A stretch of DNA of 64,000 nt from Lotus japonicus (taxonomy: Eukaryota > Streptophyta > Magnoliopsida > Fabales > Fabaceae), in contig NC_080046.1 of assembly GCF_012489685.1 (NCBI RefSeq), positions 65,735,984 to 65,799,983 of the forward strand, read 5' to 3'. A model generated the notes under the pieces. It had not been told where the DNA came from and made no database searches. It saw only the letters and a list, made by a program, of their open reading frames with translations. Position numbers and translations under genes: made by a program. This document shows positions 1 through 12,174 of this stretch, in pieces (position 1 is the first letter of the stretch; every line of letters starts with the position of its first letter).

Positions 1-44
1 TTTCCGATCAATCAAACTCCGATTCTCATTCTCCGAAGCCGATC

Positions 45-1117
45 ATGGCTTCCCGGAACCAGAACAGACCTCCGCGTAGCCCTTCCAATGTAAGCCATCT
101 CTCAATTTCTCTCACTCTTGCTTCTCAACTGTTCAGATTTTGCTCAATTCGATTGAACTTGTTTGATTTTTGGATGCAGAAAAAGGGAGGTGGTGCTGAA
201 GAACTTCAATCTGACAAGCGACGAAGGATTATAGGAACTGACAAAATGGAGCGTCAGGGACGAGGTAGGGCTCCGTTTGGTGCGGTCAACAACAAGGCAG
301 AAGCCAGTGATGCTGGAAGTGTTGAGGGATCCGAATGCAGTACTGTTGATTTTACTAAAGAGGAGGTTGAAGCGTTGTTGAATGAGAAGATGAAGAAGGG
401 GAATCCCTTCGATAGTAAGGTGTGTTTGTCTCTGTCTCACTTGGGTCATTCTGAATTTAATCGTTAATGATGTTGATTTTGAAGCTTAATTTGGGGTTGA
501 TTTTGCAGAAGAAGATAGAGCAGATGGGGGATCTGATTAAGCGGCTTAAGCTTTGTGTTCGGTGGTTTAAGAGAGTTGAAGAAGGGTATATCCAAGAGAA
601 AGAAAAGCTTCAGAGTGATCTAGAATCTGCTCAGAAGAAATGCATTGACGCTGGTGAGACTTCTGTGCTTATTTTTTGACACTTCAGTACTAGTAAAACG
701 AAATCACCTTCATAGGTCAGGTGTGCTTATAGGAATTTGAAGTTTGTTCTGCTCTATGATGCACGGGTACTCCAGTTTGGTCAACGTACCCGTACCCGGT
801 ACTTGTACTCTTGGGTACTTCATGGGTACTTAAAAATGCATACATAATCTATACCGAAATTTGATTGGGTAGTTTTTTGGTATCATTTGGGTACTTTTTT
901 GTATCTCTACTTCTATTACACATAAAAGCCTATATACTCTACTAATATCTTCAATTTGCATCAATCTATTAGTCAATTTAAGTTACTCAATTTTGAGTTT
1001 TCTTTCTTGCATCATGTAAAAATCTCAATTTCTTCCATTTGCTTTGTTATTTTTTAGAACAATGTGAATTTTAAGATTTTATTGTACAGATTTTCTCCTA
1101 ATATGTTGAAAATATAA

Positions 1118-1158
<41 letters not shown>

Positions 1159-4100
1159 TAACGCACCCGTACCCATAATTTTTTAAAAAATGCTGCACCC
1201 GTACCCGGTACCGTACCCGTATCCGGTACCGTACCCGTATCCGGTACCGTACCCGTACTCGTGCATCCTAGGTTCTGCTAGACAATTTTAAGTTTTGTTT
1301 TTCTATTTGAAAGCATTAGATAGTTTTATTATGTTGTATCATGCCATCATTAGAGCTTCAAAATAATTGTCAAGTCTCTGGTTGTAATTTCGAAAATTCG
1401 TGTGATAATAGCATTTACTCAATGTTTACCCCTTTGTGTTTTCTCAGAAAATGAGATGAAAATGAAGATGAGAGAGCTGAATGAGGTTATATCTAATTTG
1501 AGGATGACAATTTCCTCTTTAGAAGAGAGAATTACAAAGGAAGAACGAGATAAATTGGTAAGGTTTTTTTTGCTGCATCATTGTGATTGGACATACTAAG
1601 TGATACTCATTTCATATGCCTGGTGACTCATTTCTTGTGGTTTGGCAACCAGGAAGCTATTGACTGTTATAGAAAAGAAAAGGATGCCAGAAGTGTAGCT
1701 GAGCAGATGCAAGCTTCTCTTTCCACTGAGCTTGAGAAAGTTCGGGTTGAGAAATCAGCTGCTGAGAAGAAGGTAATGCTATCGGAAAATAATTTATAGT
1801 TACCAGTTAAAAATATTGAAGCCCCCAATTCCGGCAAGAGTTATTGCCCTCATATTATTGTTAAGGTTTTTCAGTTGGTTTATTCCTGCTTATTGCCTCA
1901 CTTAATTACTCTTGTCATATTGAAATTGTTCATTTTTGCAGGCTATTTCAAATGAGGACCTGTACAAGCGATCACAAGAGTATAATATGAGTCTGCAACA
2001 GTACAATAGTCGCCTTCAGTCAGATCTTGAAACAACTAATGAGGCACATAAACGACTAGAAACAGAAAAATCAACTATTGTTGAGAACCTTAGCAATGTA
2101 AGAGGGCACAATAAGGCATTGCAGGAGCAGTTGTCATCTCTTAAGGTAAGTTTTTTTAGTATTATATTTATTTGATTAATGCTGATGAGTTTTCTTTTTC
2201 ACGATGTTTTGTTAATGTCGCCTTAGAGATTTAATTCTTAATTTTATCCATTGATGATTTTGAAATATTTCAAGTGTGAAATGCCTGTGAACAAGTTAGA
2301 AGGTTTTGGCTTGGTCATGGAGTGATAATAGATTAATTGCACTGAACTCCTTCTTCATGCAAGAACCTGAATTTCAACTTATGCAATTTTTAACATGCCA
2401 TATATAACCTTCCTATGAAGAGCAGTGAAATGCAAATAATTTGGACTTGGAGATTTGTTCACTGTGCTTATTAATATTGACTTCCATTTTATCGCTTTTA
2501 GAATCTTAACAGTTTTCTTTTTGTGTTGTTTGGTTCCATCTCCCTATTTTTCTTCCCAGGCTTCACAAGATGAGGCTACAAAGCAGAAAGATATTTTAGC
2601 AAATGAACTCAAATGCCTTAGAGAAGAATTAAAGCAAATTAGAGATGATCGTGATCGTCAAAAGGGACAAGTACATTCTTTAACTGGAGAATTAGCAAAA
2701 TATAAAGAATATACAGGGAAATCTTGTGCTCAATTGGATACCTTGACTTCTAAAACTAATGCTCTTGAGGTATGTTGTGCATCCTTTTAGTGATTGAATT
2801 TGCACTGCTCTGTTCATTAGATTTATATGACAATGGCTTTATTCCTTTATTTATAGGAGACATGTACTTCTCAAAGGGAGCAAATGAATATGCTGCAGCA
2901 GCAGTTGATTGCTGAAAGGGAGAAGTTAAAGGTAAGTTGGTTGTGTCTGTGTGTGTGTTTTTTAACTTTAAATACTAATTTCCTTGGATGATTTTCATAA
3001 CATCATTTAAATTAATAATTCCCTTTGTTTTATTTTAGTTTCCTCTGTTTTTGAACAATTGAATATGATTTTGTTAGAAGATAAACTTTTTTTGCGAATT
3101 GCGATATAACTATTTGACTCTATAACCAAATAATCAATTATGGTGAGTCCTTGCATGATAAAGTTTAAGTATGCTAGTCTCAAACAAGACCATGTCCAAT
3201 TATTGGAACACAGAAGAGGATCCAAATTCATTTAATAGGGAATAAATTGTTATTTTGAATGGTATGATTTATTTCCCCCCCTCTTTATAGTAGCTATTTA
3301 ATCCCGCGTCTGATTACCACAGCTAAAACTAACTTTTATTTTGCTTTTGCTAGATGGCTGATTTATCTGTTTCAGAAACAAGAACAGTGTTTGAAGATCA
3401 AAAAAGAATTATAAATGAACTACAAGAGCGACTGGCAGAAAAAGAATGCCAAATAATTGAAGGGGAGAATTTAAGAAAAAAACTACACAACACTATCCTG
3501 GTAAGTGTTTGTTGGTGAAAAGAAGTTACTTCATAAAATAAATTCCCCCTCCTCATCATATTTTTTGGCATAGGTTAATAGTATATGTCAATTTCTTCTT
3601 GTAGGAACTAAAAGGAAATATTCGTGTGTTCTGCCGTGTCCGACCTCTGCTACCAGATGATGGTCATGGAACAGACATGGTTATTTCTTACCCCACGTCA
3701 ACAGAAGGTCTCGGTCGGGGCATTGAATTGGTACAAAGCGGTACATGCTTCTTTGTCATCTTGCGCCACCATTTCTAATAAATTTCTTATAGTTTATGTA
3801 ATTGTGCAATTATAACAATTTGATCCTTTAAAAATAAACAGGGCAGAAGTATCCTTTTCAATTTGACAAGGTGTTCAATCACGAGGCTTCTCAACGAGAT
3901 GTTTTCACTGAGATATCGCAGCTGGTTCAAAGTGCCCTTGATGGTTACAAGGTGATTTTTTTAAAACAAATTCATGGACTTAATTTTACTAAATCCTGAA
4001 GCAACCTTGATGGTTACAAGTTGATTTTTTTAAAACAGTTCATGGACTTAATTTTACTAAATCATGAAGCAATTTCAGTATCATAATAGTTTTTTTTCTT

Positions 4101-6195
4101 CTGTTGTTTCTTTAAAGTGCAGTCTGTTTCATTGTTGGATTTGTACTTTATTATGGGAATTAATCTTAGATTGCTTTGGTTTCTTTTATCTTTCTCCTGT
4201 GGTCCGCTGGTTGTTATTTCAGTTTCTGTAATCTGTAGATTCTGGCTACTCTGGCCTTATTTTTCAAAGAAACACTTGCAAGCTACTGGAAGTTGAGCTT
4301 ATATTTGTTATCTAAAATGTGTTTCTAATTTATATGAAGCCTGGCACAGTACTTGGGGTTTCTGTGACTAAAAGAAACTCCTAAGGTTGGGTTTGTTCTT
4401 AGAAAAGAACTCCTTTTTCCTCTATGGAATACAGCGTGGAGGTGGAATGGAGTATGCATTTATAGACAATTCTTACCTGGGGCTTTTATTTCTCTTATTT
4501 CCTTGTTTTTTTATATGTATGTGTATTCTTTTGGCTACAAGTCTAAGACTATATAAACTAATGCCTATTGTCTTGGGTAACAAAGGTTTCATGGTCTATT
4601 GTGGCAGGTATGTATCTTTGCTTATGGACAGACAGGTTCAGGCAAAACCTACACAATGATGGGCAGACCTGATGCCTTTGAGCTGAAAGGACTGATACCA
4701 CGTTCTCTAGAACAGATTTTCCATATTAGTCAGTCCTTGAAAGATCAGGGATGGAAGTACAAAATGCAGGTTAATATGCTTTTACGATTTTTTAAATGAG
4801 ATTACATGAGTGGCAAGCATTGAAAAATTTCCTAACATATTTGCAGGCTTCAATACTTGAAATATATAATGAGACCATTAGGGATTTGTTATCACCAAAT
4901 CGGTCAAGTGATCAAGCACGAACAGAAAATGGTGTTCTTGGAAAGCAGTACACTATTAAACACGATGCCAGTGGAAACACACATGTTTCAGACCTCAATA
5001 TTGTGGATGTTTCCAGTGCAAGTGAGATTTCCTCCCTCTTGCAACAGGCTGCGCAAAGCAGGTAAAGTGAAGTTTCACAGTTTACTTCATTATTCCCTAC
5101 TCAATTATTTGAAATCTGGATATAAAGGGAAAATAACCTGGTATTTTCATAATTAAAAGTGAAACGGGAAAACAAACATTTAAAACGTTGGCCCTTACCC
5201 TGAACCTATAAGACATAATATGCTTGTGTTCTTGGTCTACGTTTTTCTGGCTTTAGATTTTCTAACAGAGACATTGTGCCCCTTATGTTTAACAGGTCAG
5301 TAGGAAGAACACAAATGAATGAACAATCTTCACGAAGTCACTTTGTGTTCACTTTGCGCATATGTGGGTATAATGAGGTACTGACTTTCCCATACATTTG
5401 TACTTTGGCTTCTATCTTGGCTCTGTTTCTTGATGTAATTCTCTCGTTTGTAGAAAACTGAACAACAAGTGCAAGGAGTGTTAAACCTAATTGATCTGGC
5501 TGGAAGTGAAAGACTTTCAAGAAGTGGAGCAACTGGGGACCGGTTGAAGGAAACTCAGGTGTCTTTTTGATTCATTATTGTAGACTTGAGCCCTATGTCT
5601 CAGTAATAAACTAGTAACAAATTTTTGCCATACTTGTGTATGTCAGGCAATCAACAAAAGTCTCTCCTCTTTGAGTGATGTCATATTTGCTTTGGCAAAG
5701 AAAGAGGAGCATGTGCCCTTTAGGAATTCAAAACTGACATACCTTCTGCAGGTATGCTTTGCTATGAATATTTGCATTCCTCAATATTTATTCCTTTTGC
5801 TTTCTTTAACACTGCATTGGTGGTGACTGGTGAGTGGTGACTGAAACTTAGTTGAAGGATTGCTATTTTCTATTATACTCTACTTTCTTTTCTTCCTTTT
5901 GCATTTTGTATTGTTTTATGACACAAGAACTCAGTGCAGAATTTGCATGACAATTGATATATACTTCAGTTACTCCAACCAATCTAGTAATTTACTTCTG
6001 TTCTATTCATGGCAGCCATGCCTCGGTGGGGATTCAAAAACTCTGATGTTTGTGAACATCTCACCTGATCCATCTTCAGCTGGAGAGTCACTTTGCTCTC
6101 TTCGTTTTGCTGCCAGAGTCAATGCCTGCGAGATTGGCATTCCACGGCGTCAAACATCCACACGGTCCTTTGATTCTCGTTTGAGCTATGGCTAA
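45..6195 (+). CDS. ATK1-like: Kinesin-14 (ATK1/ATK5-like minus-end-directed motor), 17 exons
   Basis: C-terminal-motor kinesin of the plant ATK1/KATA family, which builds and focuses spindle poles in mitosis and meiosis. Exons by splice-site reading: 45-89, 180-419, 509-653, 1448-1557, 1653-1772, 1942-2145, 2560-2769, 2857-2931, 3354-3500, 3605-3740, 3842-3951, 4608-4769, 4847-5061, 5296-5377, 5454-5558, 5647-5751, 6016-6195. All introns are GT-AG and phases agree, giving 796 residues, close to the ~793 of Arabidopsis ATK1. The N-terminal start [13 protein letters not shown] is conserved and a basic KRRR patch lies near residue 28. Coiled coil covers about 100-430. The neck and motor begin near residue 430 ([21 protein letters not shown]). 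The P-loop GQTGSGKT is at 521-528, switch I NEQSSRSH at 648-655 and switch II DLAGSER at 681-687. Exon 12 begins with GTATGT right after its acceptor, which could invite alternative donor use. The gene looks functional. Confidence 0.96.
754..1271. mobile_element. hAT-type MITE in kinesin intron 3
   Basis: A 518-bp insert flanked by a perfect 8-bp target duplication GTTCTGCT (746-753 and 1272-1279). Ends are inverted repeats, CTATGATGCACGGGTAC on the left against CTAGGATGCACGAGTAC on the right (two mismatches). The subterminal regions are packed with GTACCCG-type repeats in opposite orientations, as in hAT elements, and the middle is AT-rich. An 8-bp duplication fits hAT. No coding capacity. 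Confidence 0.85.
1122..1157. repeat. (TA)n microsatellite
   Basis: A run of about 18 TA units inside the intronic hAT element. It is probably length-polymorphic. Confidence 0.9.
3936..4070 (+). repeat. Tandem duplication of an exon-intron junction (kinesin exon 11)
   Basis: About 69 bp starting in the last codons of exon 11 (CCTTGATGGTTACAAG) and running through the donor into the intron is repeated directly at 4005-4070. In the downstream copy the donor AAG|GTGA has become AAGTTGA, so the upstream site should be used. The rest of the copy is nearly identical. Confidence 0.8.
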
Positions 6196-7667
6196 AAGAG
6201 AGGCCTGCTTGGACTTTGGTCACCTTGATCATAATTCATAACCAATATAACTGTTACTGCTTTAGCAGGGATAAGAGAGATGTTATTTTTGTTCTTTATA
6301 AATGTAGTTAACCTTTAGAGAAGTGAGTTGTATAAATTGGTTGTAGAGGCCTGTCTTTAGCCTCCGTGGTGCTGCTGATGGTTTGTATCATTTAACTGTG
6401 ACTTCATAGTGTTCAGTTAATTGGAGCTTCAATGATTGTAATTTCTGTGTAAAACTACATCATTTGATTGATTTTTGCAACTTAATGAGATGGATGTCAC
6501 ATTATATTTGGGTCATCAACAACTCCTTACAAACTTGATTATGGATCATTAGAAAATATTACTGATTCTTTAAGTACTACTAATAATCTAATATATATGT
6601 TGATATATGTTGCATTAAGGTTTCTGTGCGCAAAATAGTGACTAGGCAGAGAAAGTTTACCATTTCAAAATTAACGGCACATCAGACTGCGTATTCCCAT
6701 TGTTGATAATTTTTAGTATACAACTCATTGCAATAACAAACGAGGTTTTTTTTCCGGAAAAGGAACAAACAAGGTTAACAGTAATCAAGTTAAGGATCCT
6801 TCCTTATGTGCTGTAAAGAAACTAGTTTGATTTGAATATTTTTATTAATAATATTAGTTGATTGTTAATGACCAACGACGTACACTTTTATTGGCATAGG
6901 AATAATAGTTAGGTGAGAGATACAAATAAATAAGGATAGGATATTATTGAAAAAATTAACAACACTTTAATTTAATAAATGTATATTGTTCCAATTCTTT
7001 AAAAAATAAACAAAAAAAATTCTTCCGCATTGGTTTCTCAGTGGGCGCCCATTGATTCCTAAGGCCCATAGATGGACGGTGGATAATGGATGAATTATTA
7101 ACGAAAATTTCTAGATACCCCAATGCTTTTTCTTTTATTTTATCTTTTTGATGAGTAATTAATCTTAAACCTGCATATAAATAAAAGAATTTAATGGGTA
7201 TACACACTTTGTTTACACAGTCGCCCAATTGAATTCCGCCACATCAGCAAATATATTCTTGTTTTAATTAAAATTTAAGATGAAAGATATTATTTCACTT
7301 ATATGGCATGTTGTGATTGGTTGTCAGTGTAAAACAGTTTTACACTGACAGTGCATATCCATTAAACTCTAAATAAAAAGTTAATTAATTTTCATTATGT
7401 TATTGCATTAGTAACTTCATTTTCAAAATAGCAGATTTTGAATTTAATGATTATTAACTTGACTTTTAGATCAAGTTGTAGCACCTAGCAAGTAGCAACA
7501 AGCAAGTGGGACTTACTAAATCCTAATCCAATGAAAGCACATTATTATTAAACACTTGTCTGTTCTTATCTAAAACAACCCTATTTATTGATCCAGTTCA
7601 ACACTCAAACGTCAGCTGAAGCTATCTACTATACTAAGACCAGAGTGAATTCACCAAGGAGTAGAGA
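6196..7667. other. Intergenic, kinesin 3' region to CXXS1 5' region
   Basis: The first ~250 bases are the likely kinesin 3' UTR. The rest is AT-rich with no coding signal. A 13-bp-arm palindrome (TGTCAGTGTAAAA, 3-base loop) at 7322-7350 resembles the end of a common small inverted-repeat element. Confidence 0.6.
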
Positions 7668-9020
7668 ATGGAATCAACAGAACACAAGTCCAGGGTGGTG
7701 GTCATTGATTCTTTGCAATCATGGGAATTCTATGTCAACCAAGCCTCTAATCAGAATTGCCCTGTATGTCAACCATTCATGCAAAACCTAGGATTTTTGT
7801 GATGTTTGATCTTTAAATTCTTTCATACCCTTGTTCTGAATCTGCAAAAGGGTATTAGGCCTTGTTTTCAAAATCCTTTTTTTTTTGTTTTTGATTTGAT
7901 TTGAGTTTGAGGTTGTCTTGTTGTTCTTCATTGCGGATAGAATAGTGGATATATGCTTACAGCTTTTGTATTTTGTGGGATGGATTGTAGATTGTTGTTC
8001 ACTTCAGTGCTTCATGGTGCATGCCATCAGTGGCTATGAATCCCTTTTTTGAAGATATGGCTTCAAGTTATCCAGATTTTCTGTTTCTCAATGTTGATGT
8101 TGATGAAGTCAAGGTAATCTCCCCTTCTCTTTTGATTTTTGAACCATGTGCTTTTGTGCCTTTTCTTAAATGCTTTTTAGATGATCCACATTTTGGTAAA
8201 TGCATGCACACCTGCTTTAAACACATCATCATCAATCTGTGATCTGTCTACTGTATCTTCTGATCTCAGCATGAGTTGTATTTATGAGTATTCCTTTCCA
8301 GCTTCACATATCAAAGAACTGCAAAAATTGCACACTGCCATAAAATCCTATCCTCCTTGTTTATGTAAAAGCCTTTCCATTGGTGAACCCTAATATTGCT
8401 CTAGTAAAGGAACACACCCGAAGTACTCTTATTGGTAAATTATTAGTCCTTTGGTAACTTATAAGAATGATTATTTGCAATGAAATTTGGAAAAGTTTTG
8501 GTAGACACCATTGGGCATCTAGGCACCCTAATAACAACGAGAGAGAAAGGAAGGGAAGAGAGATAAGTGATAGATGTGAATATGTGATAGAGAGATAGTG
8601 ATAGAAAGAAAAATTGGGTGTATTGAGGGGTGTTATTGTTGGTGGTTAACATATCATAACTCATGAAATTTGTAGCTAACATGTTTCCTTGGGAAATTTT
8701 GCTTGGATACCCATTGATGATAAAACTGTCCCATCCTTCTTCTCTTAGTAAGAGTTTTTTCATTAAGCACTGAAAGAAAAAAGTTAAATTTGGGTGATTT
8801 TTTCTAATGGTTTGATACTACTTGATGATGGCAATCTAATGTGTTGTGATTCTTTTTTTGGGGTAAGGACGTCGCCACGAGGCTGGAAATAAAGGCAATG
8901 CCAACATTTGTGTTCCTGAAGGATGGTGCTCCACTGGAGAAGCTGGTTGGTGCGAATCCAGAAGAGATAAAGAAAAGGATTGATGGGTTTGTTCACTCCA
9001 CTCATGCATCAATAGCATAG
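7668..9020 (+). CDS. CXXS1: Thioredoxin-like protein CXXS1 (monocysteinic)
   Basis: Three exons (7668-7763, 7991-8113, 8868-9020) give 123 residues, close to the ~118 of Arabidopsis CXXS1. The thioredoxin fold is clear: beta strand IVVHFSA, active site W41-C-M-P-S45, then FLNVDVDEV and the cis-proline segment AMPTFVFL (P85) and KLVGANPEEI. The usual WCGPC is WCMPS, so the resolving cysteine is serine, which defines the plant CXXS group. Family work ascribes disulfide-isomerase-like rather than normal reductase activity to these proteins. No targeting peptide is visible, so it is likely cytosolic. The exon 3 acceptor follows an unusual TTTGGGGTAAG tract but restores the frame exactly. Intron 2 (754 bp) holds nothing recognised. 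Confidence 0.92.
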
Positions 9021-10405
9021 TTAAGCATATGCATAATAGAAGTGTGGTCCTGGCATCCGGGTCAAAAGTCTTTTGTGATGTTGTATGTTGTGGAATATCT
9101 ATCAGATCATCAAGTGTAATTTCCAAGTTCTTTAGTGGTCACTGTTTTCAGTTTTTAATTTAACCACAACTTGTATGTTATACAGTTTGGTTATGTTGCT
9201 CTTCCCCTGGAAATTGTAAATTAAAGGACTGTGTCCTGCTGTTTGTGTATTGGTTATTTTTCTAGTAAAAGAAAAAAAAACATACAACCATAGACAAATT
9301 CTCTGCGCCTGTTTCAGTTTGTGTTTGTTGATGAATTAATTGCTTACAAAATCAAGTAGTGGGTGAATAAGCTCTTCACACTAACCACGATGAGTAACCT
9401 CTCTAAGTTATAAGATGAAAAATTGAAAAAAATTATACGGTTGTGATTATAAATAGATAAATCATTTGAATGACAAATCAACTATATTTGTTCTTCTATG
9501 TTTTATTTAAACAGCTTTGAAGTGTCTCCTTATGGTGGTTGATATATAGAGAGTTTCTCTGTCCCAGTTTTACACCAAATAGAGTTTCAGTTTAGCCGGA
9601 AGGAGAAAAGCATGTCTGCTGCAATTTGGAAACATCCATGTCATGTTGAGGCTAGACCTGACTCGAACATGTGTCACTTGAGAGTTATTCACGAAGTCTA
9701 TCTTTTAATATTATGATGTTGTTAAATAAGTTTTTAAACTTAATAATAATCTGGCACTCAAACTATACTTTCACAGCCACACTTCTAATAAGTATTTTCA
9801 TTCTTCAAATTAGACCTCAATCACATGCTGATGTAACTTATTAGATCATAAAAATAAAGAAGTTTGTTGAAACTAGAAGTTAGTTTCGGTTAGCAGTCAG
9901 TTAGTTGGTTTCTTTAGGGGATAATTTAACCTCTCTCATAAATGTTGTGGAATACATGTTGGCTTAGTTGGTAAGGACAAATTACTTTTCCTCGGTTGTG
10001 TGTTTTATTCCTGATGTCGATGTGAAAGTTGTGTTGATGGACGATATGTAATTACCTTTGTAAGCGACCTATGGTTTCAGAGAAATGCTCTAATTCATGG
10101 TAGTGACCGGAACTGAATCCACCGAAACTTTTTTAGAAAAAAAAACCTTGTGGGAATGGGGTTTAACCAAACCAAAAAGAGAAGGTGGAAGTGCAATGTG
10201 AGTTTTGTGGTGGGAAGTGATAGGTATTGGTGTTCCATTGAGAGTCTGTCGTATGGTACCAAATTCCTCAGTTCCCACACATGACACGCCCACCATGTTG
10301 TTACATTTTCAGATTTTCTAGTTCACTCAATCATTCATCATCACCATATATTCATATCTACAACAACAACACCACATTCTTAGCTTCACACCCTCTTCGC
10401 CAGAG
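9021..10405. other. Intergenic, CXXS1 3' region to bHLH 5' region
   Basis: Contains the CXXS1 3' UTR (to about 9290) and the bHLH 5' leader with CAACAACAACACC-rich sequence before 10406. At about 9958-10015 there is a possible RNA polymerase III A box (TGGCTTAGTTGG) followed by a poor B-box-like stretch, perhaps a decayed SINE. Nothing else stands out. Confidence 0.5.
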
Positions 10406-11668
10406 ATGGACAACTGCAATTGGATGTTGGATTATGGTGGTTATTTAGAGCTTGACCCTCCCAATTTCTCATGGCCCTCTTCTTCTCCTCCCACTCTCAG
10501 GCAGGTTACCCTCATGGTCCTTTCAAAATTGCACATGTTCACCTTTGCTTGCATCACTGCATTATACTCACAACTCATGCTGTGTCATAATACATAATGT
10601 GGACATACTGGACTTTGTATTTTCTGTGAATTATTTTATGTTCTATCATTTTGTTTACCCAAAGCACAATGGTTTTTATATTTTCCAGTGTGGAACTAGA
10701 TGACACCTATGGAAATTCAGATGCTTTCAAGGAAAGTGGCTCGAGAAAACGGTAAACTATTCTATTGTTATGCATACTTGATGTCTCAGATATCTTCAAA
10801 TTGAAAATTTTATATTAAGCTCTGGTTACCACTTTTTCATTTTAATTTGAAAATTTGTCTCCTCTAAACTAAGACTCTAAGAGGGTGAACCATTGATTTA
10901 TCCATCCTTTTTTTATGAGAGTCCCCTCTATGTTTCTAAACTTGTATCTTCTCTGTTTCTTTACAGCTCAAGGTCAGGATCCTGCAACCTATCTGGTTCC
11001 AAAGCATGCAGAGAGAAAATGCGAAGGGATCAGCTAAATGACAGGCATATCTTATTCTTTCATCCTCTTTGCATCCAACTTTTCTTGTTATAATTTTTTT
11101 TCCTAATCTCATAAGACTTGTTCTAAACATTGTTTTATAGATTTTTAGAACTAAGTTCTATCCTAGACCCTGGAAGGCCTTCCAAAATGGACAAGATGGG
11201 TATATTGAGTGATGCCGTTCGAGTAGTGAGTCAGTTACGAGAGGATGCTCAGAAGCTAAGAGAGTCCACAGAGAATCTACAGGGGAAAATCAATGAATTG
11301 AAGGTGAGCATGGTACTTGGTATACACATTTTAATTATGCATGAGGCTGAACCTTACCTTTAATCATACTTTTTTATGCTACATGAATTTTTTCTTTATA
11401 GGCCGAGAAAAATGAGCTTCGTGATGAGAAGCAGCAATTAAGAGCAGAGAAAGATATCATTGAGCAGAAGCTTAAAGCCATAAGTTCACAACCTAGCTTC
11501 CTACCCCACCACTCCACCCTCCCAACTGCATTTCCTGCCCCTCGACACGTTGTTGGTAGCAAGCTGATGCCTATTATAGGCTATCCAGGAGTTTCAATGT
11601 GGCAATTTTTACCATCTGCTGCTGTTGATACCTCTCAGGATCATGTACTCCGGCCCCCAGTTGCATAA
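10406..11668 (+). CDS. bHLH transcription factor, subgroup IVc (ILR3/bHLH104/bHLH115-like)
   Basis: Five exons: 10406-10500, 10689-10751, 10967-11044, 11141-11303, 11402-11668, giving 221 residues (ILR3 has 234). The basic region and helix 1 read KACREKMRRDQLNDRFLELSS (from residue 65), then DPGRPSKMDKMGILSDAVRVV and a heptad-leucine segment rich in KNELRDEKQQLRAEK. The C-terminal tail YPGVSMWQFLPSAAVDTS followed by QDHVLRPPVA is diagnostic for subgroup IVc. In Arabidopsis these factors dimerise and drive the iron-deficiency response upstream of the Ib bHLH genes. Frame requires GC donors for intron 1 (AG|GCAGGT at 10501) and intron 3 (AG|GCATAT at 11045). The nearby GT at 10505 leads to a stop. 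Which IVc paralogue it is I cannot say. Confidence 0.9.
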
Positions 11669-11708
11669 GTTGGCAAAGGTTCTGTATTTTTGTATAATGG
11701 AGAAATTT

Positions 11709-11950
11709 TCTTTTATTTTTGTGCTATAGCTTTTAAATTTACCAGATGTATTAAAAAACCTTGAGTTTAAAGCACTCCTATTGACTGCTGGAGCAATTTT
11801 TCGGTAACTACTCAGCTTTTGGCTATATGTTCAGCCAAATTGAATCTTTTACTTTTGTACTATTGCTTTTACATTTGCCAAGTGTAAAAGAAACCTTGAT
11901 ATGAAAACAACTATTGACTGTAGGACAACTTTTTGATAACCTCTCTAATT
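11709..11950 (+). repeat. Diverged tandem duplication downstream of the bHLH gene
   Basis: About 115 bp (TTTTGTGCTATAGCTTTTA... to ATTGACTGCTGGAGCAA) is repeated in altered form from about 11850 (TTTTGTACTATTGCTTTTA... to ATTGACTGTAGGACAA). The two are clearly homologous but diverged. They lie in or just past the bHLH 3' UTR. Confidence 0.6.
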
Positions 11951-12174
11951 TGCTCTAGAATTTACCCATTTAGTTTGGTCAGAAAAAAGATCCAAAATCT
12001 TTGCCTCTTTTTATTCATATAATTTTACTGATGTTTTTACATATTCTTGCTCATGAGGCAAGCATGGATGGTCAAAGGTTTTACTTAGAGCATGACTATA
12101 CATGATATTGATGACTATATGCGAGCTAAATGAAGGATTATCACATAATTGGAAACTTAGCTAACAAAACTGTT

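Noticed and set aside
3007..3231. 74-codon minus-strand open frame inside a kinesin intron
   Set aside because: Lies in intron 8 of the kinesin gene, has no family features and no promoter context.
8443..8763. 106-codon minus-strand frame in CXXS1 intron 2
   Set aside because: Low-complexity translation of intronic sequence with no domain or conservation signal.
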